DNA of 64,000 nt from an uncultured Eubacteriales bacterium (GCA_934546935.1 CAKTEH010000004.1:87900-151899), one strand, 5' to 3'; shown: positions 18,827 to 27,943, counted from the first letter of the stretch. Program-made: numbers and translations. Notes: generated from the sequence alone by a model not told the origin.

Positions 18827-19890
18827 AGCATATCTCCGTTTAATACTTCATCGGCCAGTTCCAACAGCGCTGGTACGATCTGCGCACGCGGTACTTTATG
18901 TAAAATTTCGCCTTTACGGAACAAAAGGCCATCGCCTTTACCACAGGCAACGCCAATGTCAGCCTCCCGACCTTCACCAGGACCATTGACTGCGCAGCCC
19001 ATAACCGCAATTTTAATCGGTTTGCGGATGTGGGAAACCGCCGCCTCCACCGCCTCTGCGATTTCAATCAGGTCAATCTGGCAGCGCCCGCACGTAGGGC
19101 AGGCAACGACCTCTGCAAAGTCGCGGCGCAGTCCAACTGCGCGCAGGATTTCGCGGGCACTGCTGACTTCCTCTACCGGATCGGCGGACAGGGAGACGCG
19201 CACTGTGTCGCCGATCCCCATGGCCAAAAGTCCGCCGATGCCAGCCGCGGCCTTGCTCTTCCCTAATGCCGGGGTACCTGCATGCGTTACGCCCAGGTGC
19301 AGCGGATAGGGGCAAAGCGCCGCGGCCGCCTGATAGGCGGCGATTGTTGTAGGGACGTCGGATGCTTTCATGGACAGGCAAATATCAAAAAAACCCTCTT
19401 CTTCCAGGATCCGGGCGTGGCTGAGCGCACTTTCCACCATTGCCCGTGGAAGGTCGTCGGGATATTTTGCAAGCAATGCCCGCTCAACAGATCCGGAGTT
19501 GACGCCAATTCGGATGGGCACACCATGATCGCGGCAGGCGGCAACGACCTCCCGAACCCGCTGCCGGGAACCAATGTTTCCGGGATTGATTCGGATTTTA
19601 TCCACGCCGGCTTCCGCTGCGGCAATGGCAAGGACATGGTTGAAGTGTATATCTGCAACCAGCGGGATTGGGCAGTGCCGCCGGATTTCCGGAAGCGCCT
19701 GTGCTGCAGCCTGGTCCGGCACTGCAACGCGCACAATTTCGCAGCCGGCTTCGGCAAGGCGTTCAATCTGGGCAATGGTAGCCGCCGCATCGCGTGTATC
19801 GGTGTTGGTCATCGACTGGATGCTGACAGGTGCGCCGCCGCCGATAGCGAGACCGCCGGCTGTGATACGTCTAGATTTTCTTCGTTCCAT
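18823..19890 (-). CDS. ispG: 4-hydroxy-3-methylbut-2-en-1-yl diphosphate synthase (IspG/GcpE)
   Basis: 355 residues. Penultimate step of the MEP isoprenoid pathway, a 4Fe-4S enzyme. The TIM-barrel half opens with GGGAPVSIQSMTNTDT, and the cluster-binding cysteines lie in CPTCGRC and GCAVNGPGE near the C terminus. The start at 19890 follows rseP by 2 bp with SD-like AGGAT. The gene overlaps polC by 4 bp. Together with dxr it shows that part of the MEP pathway is encoded in this lipid/cell-wall operon. Confidence 0.97.
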   Translation of the reverse strand: MERRKSRRITAGGLAIGGGAPVSIQSMTNTDTRDAAATIAQIERLAEAGCEIVRVAVPDQAAAQALPEIRRHCPIPLVADIHFNHVLAIAAAEAGVDKIRINPGNIGSRQRVREVVAACRDHGVPIRIGVNSGSVERALLAKYPDDLPRAMVESALSHARILEEEGFFDICLSMKASDVPTTIAAYQAAAALCPYPLHLGVTHAGTPALGKSKAAAGIGGLLAMGIGDTVRVSLSADPVEEVSSAREILRAVGLRRDFAEVVACPTCGRCQIDLIEIAEAVEAAVSHIRKPIKIAVMGCAVNGPGEGREADIGVACGKGDGLLFRKGEILHKVPRAQIVPALLELADEVLNGDML

Positions 19891-19892
19891 GA

Positions 19893-20921
19893 TTATCCTA
19901 CCAAAGAGACAATATCCTTTACCGCAACTGCCACCATCAACCCAAGTAATAGGATAAGCATGGCGGCGTTAAGGATACCTTCAAATTTTTCATTGATTTT
20001 ACGGCGTGTGACAGCTTCAATAAGCAGGAAAAAGATACGGCCGCCGTCAAGCGCAGGAATGGGGAGCAGATTCATTACAGCAAGGTTAATGGCAATAAAC
20101 GCGCTGAGATACCAGAAAGAATACATGGATTGCTGCGCCACATCGCTCATTACGGCAACAATGCCGATTGGACCGGAGAGGTCGTTGAAACCGACCTGCC
20201 CGCGAAAAAGCATGGCAAAAGTATCAAAAACTATCCGTACCATATTGACGGCGCTGTACCAGGACTGGCGCAGGACCTCAAAAAAGCTCAGCTCTTCCAC
20301 TTTATAACGGAAGCCATAATAATAAACCGTTTCGCCATTTTCTTCATAAGGCTGCGGTTCCACATGGAGATTTTGGAGTTCTATGCGCTCTCCATCGCGC
20401 TCAATCACAAAGTCGTAATCGTAGTCATCGCCTGCGTTCATCGCCGTTGCAATATCGGAGGAAAGCAGAATTTTGCGGCCGTCGATGGAAACGATGCGGT
20501 CTCCGGGCTGAATTGCATCTCCACCCGTAAATTTATCCATAACATAGTCAATTTTCGTTGTGACATATTCCTGTTGGGGCGCGATAAGGCAAATCAGCAC
20601 GATCAGGCCAAGCAGGAAATTCATGAAGACGCCGGCTGCCAGAATAATAAAACGTTTCCAGCGCGCAGCATTTGGGAATGCACGGGGGTTATCCGAACCC
20701 TCATCTTCTCCTTCCATTACGCACTGTCCTCCAAAAGGGAGTGCGCGGATTGCATAGACGGTTTCACCGATTTTTTTCTTGAAAATTGCCGGGCCGAGCC
20801 CGAATGCAAATTCATTGACCTGCACGCCGCAGGCCTTGGCAGCCAGGAAATGTCCGGCTTCATGGACCAGGATTAAGACGACGAAGATCAAAATTGCGTA
20901 GATAATGGTAATGGGAATCAA
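19893..20921 (-). CDS. rseP: RIP metalloprotease RseP
   Basis: 342 residues. Site-2 intramembrane zinc protease that cleaves anti-sigma factors or remnant signal peptides within the membrane. Zinc motif HEAGH at about residues 20-24 in the first transmembrane helix, a PDZ domain in the middle (GDRIVSIDGRKI), and the third zinc ligand in NLLPIPALDGGR. C-terminal transmembrane helices end in VAVKDIVSLVG. The start appears to be TTG at 20921, preceded closely by GAAAGAGG; no suitable ATG exists before the HEAGH helix. Confidence 0.95.
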   Translation of the reverse strand: MIPITIIYAILIFVVLILVHEAGHFLAAKACGVQVNEFAFGLGPAIFKKKIGETVYAIRALPFGGQCVMEGEDEGSDNPRAFPNAARWKRFIILAAGVFMNFLLGLIVLICLIAPQQEYVTTKIDYVMDKFTGGDAIQPGDRIVSIDGRKILLSSDIATAMNAGDDYDYDFVIERDGERIELQNLHVEPQPYEENGETVYYYGFRYKVEELSFFEVLRQSWYSAVNMVRIVFDTFAMLFRGQVGFNDLSGPIGIVAVMSDVAQQSMYSFWYLSAFIAINLAVMNLLPIPALDGGRIFFLLIEAVTRRKINEKFEGILNAAMLILLLGLMVAVAVKDIVSLVG

Positions 20922-20943
20922 CCTCTTTCAAAAAACGGTACGC

Positions 20944-22071
20944 TCAGGCCCGCAGGGCCTCCCTTGCAGCCTGATCGGCTTCGAGGACGTCGGATAGCGT
21001 AGCAATAGGTGCATAGGGTACTGTATCCAATGCAAGTTCGACAAGCTCCGGAATACGGCCGAATGGGATTTCTCCGCGCAGGAAACGTGCCACGGCGACT
21101 TCATTGGCGCCATTGACAACTGCGGCCCGGTTCCCGCCGCGCTGTGCCGCTTCCATTGCAAGACGCAGGCAGGGGAATGCCTGCGTATCCGGACGGCCGA
21201 AGTGCAATGCCGTCAAGCGGGAGAAATCAAGTGCGGGTGCGGGGCAGGGCAGACGGTGCGGATAGGTCAACGCATATTGAATTGGCAAGCGCATATCCGG
21301 TGAGGCGAGCTGCGCAACAACGGAACCGTCGGCAAATTCAACGGCGGAATGGATGATGCTTTCGCGCTGTACAAGGATTTCGATCTGTTGCGGCGCAAGC
21401 GCATACAAATGCATGGCTTCGATAAACTCAAAGCCTTTATTCATCAGCGTTGCAGAATCTACAGTGATTTTCGGCCCCATAGACCAATTTGGATGGCGCA
21501 GAGCATCCTCTTTTGTCAGTGCGTAGCACGCTTGGCGCGTACGGCCATAAAAAGGGCCGCCCGACGCCGTGAGCAGGATTTTACGGACGGATTTGCGGTC
21601 TTCACCGTTTAAGCACTGAAATATGGCGCTATGCTCGGAATCAACAGGTAAGACCGGACAGTTTTTCTCTTTTGCCAAACGCATAACAAGCGCCCCGGCG
21701 CATACAAGGGTTTCTTTGTTGGCAAGTGCAATGGTTTTTCCTGCATCCAGCGCCGCTATTGTAGGAAGGAGTCCGGCGATACCGACCATAGCTGTAACGG
21801 CGGTATCGGCTGTAGCTGCGGCTTCGCATACCGCCGCTTCTCCACCTCCGACACGGATATCCGTATCAGCCAGCGCAACGCGCAGGTCACCTGCTGCGGC
21901 TTCATCGTCCAGCGCCACAAAGCGGGGATGGAACAGCCGCGCCTGCGCTTCCAGCTGCGCGGCACTGCGTTTGGCCGCCAATGCTTCCACACGGATCCCC
22001 AGCCGTGCCGCAACATCAAGCGTCTGGGTGCCGATGGAACCGGTGGAACCTAAAATACTAATACTGTTCAT
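20944..22071 (-). CDS. dxr: 1-deoxy-D-xylulose 5-phosphate reductoisomerase
   Basis: 375 residues. Second step of the MEP pathway, NADPH dependent. Nucleotide-binding GSTGSIGTQTLDV at the N terminus, NKETLVCAG, and the substrate/metal section VDSEHSAIFQCL and ASGGPFYG are all present, followed by KITVDSATLMNKG. The ATG overlaps the cdsA stop as ATGA (22068-22071), showing translational coupling. It lies between cdsA and rseP, the standard order in Firmicutes. Confidence 0.97.
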   Translation of the reverse strand: MNSISILGSTGSIGTQTLDVAARLGIRVEALAAKRSAAQLEAQARLFHPRFVALDDEAAAGDLRVALADTDIRVGGGEAAVCEAAATADTAVTAMVGIAGLLPTIAALDAGKTIALANKETLVCAGALVMRLAKEKNCPVLPVDSEHSAIFQCLNGEDRKSVRKILLTASGGPFYGRTRQACYALTKEDALRHPNWSMGPKITVDSATLMNKGFEFIEAMHLYALAPQQIEILVQRESIIHSAVEFADGSVVAQLASPDMRLPIQYALTYPHRLPCPAPALDFSRLTALHFGRPDTQAFPCLRLAMEAAQRGGNRAAVVNGANEVAVARFLRGEIPFGRIPELVELALDTVPYAPIATLSDVLEADQAAREALRA

Positions 22072-22874
22072 ACGATAACTGAAAAATAAACCAGAAGGAT
22101 TTCTACAGTGGGTGCGGAAAAAAGTACGCTGTCAAAGCGGTCAAGTACGCCGCCATGCCCTGGCATCAGCTTGCCATAATCTTTTATGCCCGCCCCACGT
22201 TTAATATACGACATGGACAAGTCGCCAAACTGGGAAAGTATGGATGCAGCCAGCATGACGAGGGCAAGGCGGGGGGCGGAAAGGGAAACATCCCATATAG
22301 TGTGGGCGATGGGGAGCAGGGCCATGGAAGCGGCAACGCACAGTAATGTGCCTCCAACACAGCCTTCAAGCGTTTTTTTAGGGCTGATCTTTGGCGCGAT
22401 ATGATGCCGTCCGAACAGCATGCCAGAAAAATAGGCAAAGGTATCTGTCAGCCAGGCGGCCATAAAAGGCAGAAGGACCAGAAGGATACCATAGTCCATG
22501 CGCCGGATCCGCAGCACTGCGCCGAGCGCAAGCGGAAGAAAGGTACTGGCTAAAAAAGCGGTGAATATCTCACGGAAATCAATTTTTCCGCCGGACAGTA
22601 CTGCACACAGGAAAAGGACGATTCCGCAAAGCAGGACGCCAAGTGCGGAATCCAGCCCGGTATATATTGTCAGAGGAAGAATCCCCGCTGAAAGCAGCAG
22701 GGCAGCCCCCAATAATATGCGTGAGCGGCAAAGCCCGGCTGCGTGCAGCATTTCATAGCATGCGAGCGCGCAAAGGGCGCACATCAAAACGCTGAGAGCC
22801 CATTCCGGCGCCCAGAACAAGACGATGAGGAATAAAGGCAGCGCAACCGCCGCGGACAGGATTCGTTTAAGCAT
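22068..22874 (-). CDS. cdsA: Phosphatidate cytidylyltransferase
   Basis: 268 residues from the ATG at 22874 (the open frame extends upstream through the uppS end, but the protein family begins MLKRILSAAVALP). Integral membrane enzyme making CDP-diacylglycerol from CTP and phosphatidate. Several transmembrane helices are visible, and the C-terminal signature SYIKRGAGIKDYGKLMPGHGGVLDR is intact up to DRFDS. It lies between uppS and dxr. Confidence 0.95.
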   Translation of the reverse strand: MLKRILSAAVALPLFLIVLFWAPEWALSVLMCALCALACYEMLHAAGLCRSRILLGAALLLSAGILPLTIYTGLDSALGVLLCGIVLFLCAVLSGGKIDFREIFTAFLASTFLPLALGAVLRIRRMDYGILLVLLPFMAAWLTDTFAYFSGMLFGRHHIAPKISPKKTLEGCVGGTLLCVAASMALLPIAHTIWDVSLSAPRLALVMLAASILSQFGDLSMSYIKRGAGIKDYGKLMPGHGGVLDRFDSVLFSAPTVEILLVYFSVIV

Positions 22875-22893
22875 AAAACTCCCTATGGCGCGC

Positions 22894-23643
22894 TCAGACC
22901 GCGCCGAAACGCCGGGAACGGGCCTGGTAACTGGCAATCGCACGATATAGTTCGTCGCGGTCGAAATCCGGCCAGAGTACCGGCGTGAAATAGTATTCTG
23001 CATAGGCTGATTCCCATAGAAGGAAATTGGAAGTGCGGATTTCCCCGGAGGGACGGATAATCAGGTCAGGATCGGGGATTCCAGCAGTATCCAGATTGGC
23101 AGAAACCATCGCTTCGTTGATGGAATCTGCTTCAACCCCGGAAGCTACGATGCGGCGGACGGCATGCACGAGCTCGGCGCGGCCGCCATAATTGATGCAG
23201 ACGTTGACACGCAGTCCGGTACTGTGCACGCTCAGTGCGTCAGTACGACGGATCAACGTTTTCAGTTCGTCGGGAAGCGGGGACTGATCGCCGATAATGC
23301 GGAGGGAAATATTTTTTTTTGGGATTTCCTCAATTGCTTCACGCAGATATTGTCCCAACAGGGCGAAGATTGTATCCACTTCCGCTTTGGGGCGGGACCA
23401 GTTTTCTGTTGAGAAAGCATAAACGGTCAGATATTCGATGCCGATGTCATTACAGATTGTAGCGATATTGCGGAAGGTTTCGCTGCCTGCGCTGTGCCCG
23501 GCGGTGCGTGCCAGCCCACGCATTGTCGCCCACCGGCCATTGCCGTCCATCATGATTGCGATATGCCGCGGAAGACGCGAAAAATCGGGCTGAACCGATT
23601 CTTCGCGTCCGGATTTCTTGTATTTGCGAAAAAGGCGCAGCAT
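22894..23643 (-). CDS. uppS: Isoprenyl (undecaprenyl) diphosphate synthase
   Basis: 249 residues from the ATG at 23643. Cis-prenyltransferase making the undecaprenyl diphosphate carrier for wall synthesis. Motifs: IAIMMDGNGRWA with the catalytic aspartate, AGHSAGSE, VYAFSTENWSRP, NYGGRAELV and DLIIRPSGEIRTSNFLLWES. It begins 4 bp after the frr stop. The isoprenoid precursors come from the MEP genes of the same operon. Confidence 0.97.
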   Translation of the reverse strand: MLRLFRKYKKSGREESVQPDFSRLPRHIAIMMDGNGRWATMRGLARTAGHSAGSETFRNIATICNDIGIEYLTVYAFSTENWSRPKAEVDTIFALLGQYLREAIEEIPKKNISLRIIGDQSPLPDELKTLIRRTDALSVHSTGLRVNVCINYGGRAELVHAVRRIVASGVEADSINEAMVSANLDTAGIPDPDLIIRPSGEIRTSNFLLWESAYAEYYFTPVLWPDFDRDELYRAIASYQARSRRFGAV

Positions 23644-23647
23644 GCGC

Positions 23648-24202
23648 TTAGACCTCAAGAAGCTCTGCTTCTTTATCTGCGGCGACCTTATCAATTTCCT
23701 TGATGTATTTGTCTGTCAGTGTCTGGATATCCTTTTCAATATCGTTATAATCGTCCTCGGTAATTTCACTTTTCTTTTTCTGTGCTTTAAATTCGTCCAT
23801 GGCGTCGCGGCGGATATTGCGTACGGCGACCTTGGAGTCTTCGGCGAATTTTTTTACCTGCTTAATCAGCTCACGGCGGCGTTCCTCTGTCAACGTGGGG
23901 AACAGCAGGCGGATAATGCGCCCGTCATTTTGCGGATTAATGCCGATATCGGAGGCAAGAATCGCTTTTTCAATCGCTTTCAGCAGGCTTGCATCCCAGG
24001 GTTGGATCGTCAGCATACGCGGTTCCGGGGAAGCAATGGAAGCGACCTGGTTTAAAGGCGTGGAAACGCCGTAGTAGTCGACGCTGATTTTATTGAGTAC
24101 AGAAGCGTTGGCGCGCCCAGCGCGAAGGGTGGCATAGTTTTCGTTTAGGACCTCGATGGTTTTTTTCATCCGGTTTTCCTGTTCTTTGTATTCTCCGGCC
24201 AT
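23648..24202 (-). CDS. frr: Ribosome recycling factor
   Basis: 184 residues, canonical length. It dissociates post-termination ribosomes together with EF-G. Family sequence is clear: LRAGRANASVLNKI, DYYGVSTPLNQVASI, PWDASLLKAIEKAI, and the C-terminal helix with IEKDIQTLTDKYI. SD GGAAGGAG precedes the ATG. It lies 15 bp after pyrH, the universal pyrH-frr order. Confidence 0.98.
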   Translation of the reverse strand: MAGEYKEQENRMKKTIEVLNENYATLRAGRANASVLNKISVDYYGVSTPLNQVASIASPEPRMLTIQPWDASLLKAIEKAILASDIGINPQNDGRIIRLLFPTLTEERRRELIKQVKKFAEDSKVAVRNIRRDAMDEFKAQKKKSEITEDDYNDIEKDIQTLTDKYIKEIDKVAADKEAELLEV

Positions 24203-24217
24203 AATGATGCTCCTTCC

Positions 24218-24940
24218 TTATATCTCTTTGCGCACGACACTGCCGATATTTTCACCCAGAATCGCGCGGTAAATGTTTTCCGGATCCTGCGCGCCAAACA
24301 AAAGCGCAGGCATTCCGACGTCATGGGCCATGCACGCGGCGGTTGAATCGATTACGCCCAGATGGCGGTCGATAATTTCCTGATAAGTAATCGTGTCGAG
24401 CTTTTTTGCGTCGGGGAATTTGTGCGGATCGCGGTCATAGACGCCGTCGATATTTTTTGCCAGCATGGCAATATCGGCATCGATCTCGATGGCCCGCATA
24501 ACGGCGGCAGTATCGGTTGAACACAAGGGATTTCCCGTACCGCAGCCGAAAATTACGACTCTTCCGCGGTTTAAGTGGGCGATTGCCTTAGTGCGGGAGA
24601 ACGGTTCTGCAAAGGCATGCATTTCAAGCGCTGTCATTACAGCGGTCTCTATGCCTTTTTGCTCCAGCACATCCGAAAGTGCCAGAGCATTGATTACCGT
24701 TCCCAGCATCCCCATATGGTCGGCACGGGTACGCTCAATGTGCCCTTCCCCGTTTTTGATGCCGCGCCAAATGTTGCCGGCGCCGACGACAATTGCAAGC
24801 TGTACGCCGCTTTCACAGCATTTTTTAATAATATCCGCGAGCCTGGAAAGGACGCCGAAATCGAAGCCCATTCCGGATTCCCCTCCAAGGGCCTCTCCGC
24901 TGACCTTCAGCAGAACACGCTTATAAGCAGCTAAAGCCAT
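24218..24940 (-). CDS. pyrH: UMP kinase
   Basis: 240 residues. Hexameric bacterial UMP kinase of the amino-acid-kinase fold. Motifs: LLKVSGEALGG at the N terminus, GAGNIWRG, ADHMGMLGTVINALAL, and FGCGTGNPLCSTDTAAVMRA. First gene of the operon pyrH-frr-uppS-cdsA-dxr-rseP-ispG-polC. A weak promoter candidate lies about 60 bp upstream. Confidence 0.97.
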   Translation of the reverse strand: MALAAYKRVLLKVSGEALGGESGMGFDFGVLSRLADIIKKCCESGVQLAIVVGAGNIWRGIKNGEGHIERTRADHMGMLGTVINALALSDVLEQKGIETAVMTALEMHAFAEPFSRTKAIAHLNRGRVVIFGCGTGNPLCSTDTAAVMRAIEIDADIAMLAKNIDGVYDRDPHKFPDAKKLDTITYQEIIDRHLGVIDSTAACMAHDVGMPALLFGAQDPENIYRAILGENIGSVVRKEI

Positions 24941-24997
24941 GGTCTCACCCCGTTATTCCTGAATCGACATGAATCGCACGCACGTTCATGCCTTCTT

Positions 24998-25026
24998 ATT
25001 TTACCTCAATTCTTCCCATTTGGAAA
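24998..25026 (-). promoter_or_regulatory. Weak candidate promoter of the pyrH operon
   Basis: Minus-strand TTTCCA (25021-25026), 17-bp spacer, TAAAAT (24998-25003), about 58 bp upstream of the pyrH start. The hexamers are only moderately good. Confidence 0.35.
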
Positions 25027-25159
25027 GAGGGTAAGCCGGAAGTTTGAAAAAAAACTGTAAATGCTTTGGATAATGCCCGCCGAGGGGGCCTGCGCTCTGG
25101 CCGAAAGGCGCTGTAGGGGATATTCATAGTGAAAAATATAGGGCTATTGAGAAAAAGCT

Positions 25160-25187
25160 TTGTCGTTTTTCCTTGTTCCGGCATAAT
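25160..25187 (+). promoter_or_regulatory. Candidate promoter of the P-loop protein gene
   Basis: TTGTCG (25160-25165), 16-bp spacer, CATAAT (25182-25187), 30 bp before the ATG, with SD AAAGGAG at 25199-25205 following. Confidence 0.45.
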
Positions 25188-25216
25188 ATGGGGAGCAGAA
25201 AGGAGATGAAAGCAAA

Positions 25217-26278
25217 ATGGATTTTGAAATTTATCTGGGCGCCAACACACCCGAGGGTTTTTACCCGTATTTTGAAGATTTTGTGGCGCAGGTGCGGAAG
25301 CTCTATATCATTAAAGGCGGGCCGGGCAGCGGAAAGTCGACAATGATGAAAAAAATCGGGCGGTTCGGTGCCAATTCCGGCGTGCGTACGGTGTGGATTT
25401 ACTGCTCTTCAGATTCTGAATCACTCGACGGCGTATTCTTCCCAGATTATGGGATTATGTATGTGGACGGAACCGCGCCGCATGTATTGGAAGCGAAAAC
25501 ACCGGGAGCGCGGGAAGAACTGATTGATTTTGGACAATGCTTTGACACCATTGGCTTGGGTGGCATTGCCGGGGAAATTGAGATGGAAAACGATAAGCTG
25601 CGGGAGTGCTATTCCCAGTGCTATGCTTACTTAAATGCGGCGAAGAACGTTAAAGCACGGATTGATGAGCAGTATACCCCTGCCCGCGCGCTGCTGTCCG
25701 GCCGCGCACAGCGCCTGGCCCGCCGTACAATCGGCGTTCACCGCGGCGCGCAGCCCGGGAAACGTCATGAAGTGTTCCTGTCAAGCTTTACAAAAGACGG
25801 CTTGGAGAAACGCATGATCCCCGACGACTATCAGTTCTTTCCTGTTTATGACCCGTATTCGTGCTGCGGCCCGATGATGGAAGCCTTGGCTTCCTACGCC
25901 GTTGAAAATGGTTACGACGTCTATGCCGCACATGATCCATACGACCCATCTGGAGACGCGCTGCATGTGTTGGTACCACAGCTCCGCCTTGCGTTTGTCA
26001 GCACGGGACGGCCCTTTGGATATGAAAATGCACCCGGCCGGCATTTGCGCTTTGACGCGCCGGGCACGGGTGCGGATTCTGCGGCCAAGGAACGCCGCCG
26101 CCGGGATGCAAAGCTTCTTCGTGCGCTGGAGGCGTGTGCAGCTGACGCGCTGACACGGGCCAAAGCAGTGCATGACCGGCTTGAAGCGCTGTATCATCCC
26201 TTTGTCGATTTTGCAAAAGCGGATCAAATTACCAAAACACAGCTTGAAATGCTTGCGGCGGCATTTGCGTCCAATTAA
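25217..26278 (+). CDS. P-loop ATPase-like protein of unknown function
   Basis: 353 residues, SD AAAGGAG. Walker A is GGPGSGKST at 34-42, preceded by a hydrophobic strand (LYIIKGG). A Walker B-like strand may be GIMYVDGTAPHVLE, where VDG precedes a histidine. The remainder is rich in charged helices with ATPase-type arginines. It resembles the Firmicute hypothetical NTPases grouped as PRK06851, which usually carry duplicated P-loops; only one clear P-loop is seen here. Monocistronic, and its stop overlaps the convergent SleB gene stop by 4 bp. Function unknown. Confidence 0.65.
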   Translation: MDFEIYLGANTPEGFYPYFEDFVAQVRKLYIIKGGPGSGKSTMMKKIGRFGANSGVRTVWIYCSSDSESLDGVFFPDYGIMYVDGTAPHVLEAKTPGAREELIDFGQCFDTIGLGGIAGEIEMENDKLRECYSQCYAYLNAAKNVKARIDEQYTPARALLSGRAQRLARRTIGVHRGAQPGKRHEVFLSSFTKDGLEKRMIPDDYQFFPVYDPYSCCGPMMEALASYAVENGYDVYAAHDPYDPSGDALHVLVPQLRLAFVSTGRPFGYENAPGRHLRFDAPGTGADSAAKERRRRDAKLLRALEACAADALTRAKAVHDRLEALYHPFVDFAKADQITKTQLEMLAAAFASN

Positions 26279-27126
26279 ATGTAGAACAGATGGCAGCCGA
26301 TGGTGGTAACGTATTCACAGTTGTTGGCGATCCAGAAACTGGAGGCAAGCGTAGGGTTAAAAAAGTAGAGGCTTTCGCCAACGATATTTTCCCCGTCAAG
26401 GGCGCGCCGGGCGGCTTCATAGCATTCCTCGTCCGGCGTACAATAGATGGTCCCGTTTGAAACCGGCTCAAACTGAACGCCCCAGTTGGTATCGAAAATT
26501 ACGTCATAAATATTGTCCGGGAATTCGTCCGAAGCAACGCGGTTGAGGATAACATTGCCGACGGCGATTTTCCCTTCCATGCATTCTCCACGCGCTTCTG
26601 CGTAGATAATGCGCGCCAGCCAATAGACCTCGTCTTCATCATAATTGCCGGTTGCGTTATCCACGATGGTTTCGGGGGAGGTTTCGGGTGCGGAAGACCC
26701 GGGACTTCCCCAGTATCCACCGGTGTCGAACGTTTCGTCGCAGGCCAGCGCAGTACGGCTCAAGTTATCCCAGTATACCTGCTTGCCCAAAGCTGCGGCG
26801 ATGTTCCGGATCGGCGCGTACAGGCGTGCGCCGATCAACTCGCTGCCATAAGCTGTGGAGAAACTTATATCTTGCGCATTATCCGTGCTGACTTGTGCTG
26901 TGCGGGTCTGCGCATCCCATTCTACCTGTGCGCCAAAGCTTTCGCAAACCTCGCGAAGCGGCGCGTAAAGGGTGTTGTTTTTTATGTAGACACTGGCCTT
27001 CGTCTGCGCACCGTTTATAAACAGCCGCGCCTGCGTCTGCATTCCGGCGCTATGCGTTGTTGCAGCTGCGCCGAGCATACCCAAACACAACGAGGCGGCA
27101 AGCGCCGTTTTTATTTTCCTGTTCAT
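26275..27126 (-). CDS. Secreted cell-wall hydrolase (SleB-like) with stalk domain
   Basis: 283 residues from the ATG at 27126. Signal peptide at about 1-25 (KIKTALAASLCLGMLGAAATTHS). Residues about 30-125 form a copper-amine-oxidase-N-like stalk domain (LFINGAQTKASVYIKNN, APLREVCESFGAQVEWD). Residues about 165-283 form a SleB/cell-wall-hydrolase-2 domain with WLARIIYAEARGE carrying the conserved glutamate, and AVGNVILNRV. It probably cleaves peptidoglycan outside the membrane, in spore germination or wall turnover. Promoter at 27157-27186. Confidence 0.87.
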   Translation of the reverse strand: MNRKIKTALAASLCLGMLGAAATTHSAGMQTQARLFINGAQTKASVYIKNNTLYAPLREVCESFGAQVEWDAQTRTAQVSTDNAQDISFSTAYGSELIGARLYAPIRNIAAALGKQVYWDNLSRTALACDETFDTGGYWGSPGSSAPETSPETIVDNATGNYDEDEVYWLARIIYAEARGECMEGKIAVGNVILNRVASDEFPDNIYDVIFDTNWGVQFEPVSNGTIYCTPDEECYEAARRALDGENIVGESLYFFNPTLASSFWIANNCEYVTTIGCHLFYI

Positions 27127-27156
27127 CGAATCCACTCCTTTTTTGGTGATGGATTC

Positions 27157-27186
27157 ATTATAAATTACAAAATAGTAACAAATCAA
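27157..27186 (-). promoter_or_regulatory. Predicted promoter of the SleB-like gene
   Basis: Minus-strand TTGATT (27181-27186), 18-bp spacer, TATAAT (27157-27162), 31 bp upstream of the ATG. AT-rich surroundings. Confidence 0.6.
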
Positions 27187-27304
27187 TGACAAAAATTTAC
27201 CAGTTTCCTTTCCGTGCGCTCTGCGTCTGCTTTTTATGCGGAAAAAACCCCCTTGCAGGGTCGGATGTTTTTCGGCTTGGGCACTGGAAAAAGAAAAAGA
27301 AATG

Positions 27305-27313
27305 TGGTATACT
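27305..27313 (+). promoter_or_regulatory. Extended -10 promoter of carD
   Basis: TGGTATACT (27305-27313) is an extended -10. The -35 at 27284-27289 (CTGGAA, 18-bp spacing) is poor, as expected for this class. It lies just before the leader hairpin. Confidence 0.55.
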
Positions 27314-27324
27314 ATTTATACTTT

Positions 27325-27379
27325 AACGTGTAGTTTGCTTTGCAGCGTAAGTCCGGTTGAAGCAGACTACACGTTTTTT
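27325..27379 (+). terminator. Intrinsic terminator or attenuator within the carD leader
   Basis: 15-bp stem (27325-27339 with 27361-27375, one G-U pair), 21-nt loop, and T6 at 27374-27379. It lies between the extended -10 and the carD SD, and no plus-strand gene lies upstream. So it either attenuates carD or ends a roughly 60-nt RNA. Confidence 0.7.
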
Positions 27380-27411
27380 GCATAAACCCGGGCTGTGGAA
27401 ATGGAGGGCGT

Positions 27412-27933
27412 ATGTTTAAGACGGGGGATATGGTTTTGTATGGGCCGCAGGGCGTGTGCAGGATCGAGGCTGTGGAAAAGAAGAATTTTGGAAAGGAAAA
27501 CAGGGAATATTATGTGCTTCGGCCGGTCTATGAGAAGACGTCCGTCATTTATGTTCCGATACACAACGCGGTGTTGACTGCAAGAATGAAACGGGTTCTG
27601 ACCGTGGATAAAATCCATGAAATGATTGATTCCATGCCGCAGCAGGAGCTTTTGTGGATAGAAAATGAAAATGAACGGAAACAACGCTATCGCGCGATCC
27701 TGGAACGCGGGGATCGCGGAGAGCTTGTACGGATGATCAAGACGCTGTATCTGGTTCAAAAGCAGCAGGCGGCATGCGGTAAAAAGCTGCATATGGCAGA
27801 CGAACGTTATTTTAAAGAAGCGGAAAAGCTGTTATACGATGAGTTTGCGCTTGTGCTTGGAATTGACAGGGAACAGGTGCTTCCGTTTATTCTGCAAAAG
27901 CTTCCGGAAGAAAGGCTGGCACAGGAAGGATAA
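27412..27933 (+). CDS. carD: CarD family transcriptional regulator
   Basis: 173 residues, SD GGAGGG. The CarD/CdnL RNA-polymerase-interaction domain occupies about 1-60 (FKTGDMVLYGPQGVCRIEAVEK, YYVLRPVY, IYVPIHNA), followed by a helical C-terminal DNA-binding domain. CarD proteins bind the RNA polymerase beta subunit and stabilise open promoters, often at rRNA and housekeeping genes. It is preceded by an unusual leader terminator, suggesting control by attenuation. Convergent with gdpD across a strong hairpin. Confidence 0.9.
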   Translation: MFKTGDMVLYGPQGVCRIEAVEKKNFGKENREYYVLRPVYEKTSVIYVPIHNAVLTARMKRVLTVDKIHEMIDSMPQQELLWIENENERKQRYRAILERGDRGELVRMIKTLYLVQKQQAACGKKLHMADERYFKEAEKLLYDEFALVLGIDREQVLPFILQKLPEERLAQEG

Positions 27934-27943
27934 AAAATAAAAT

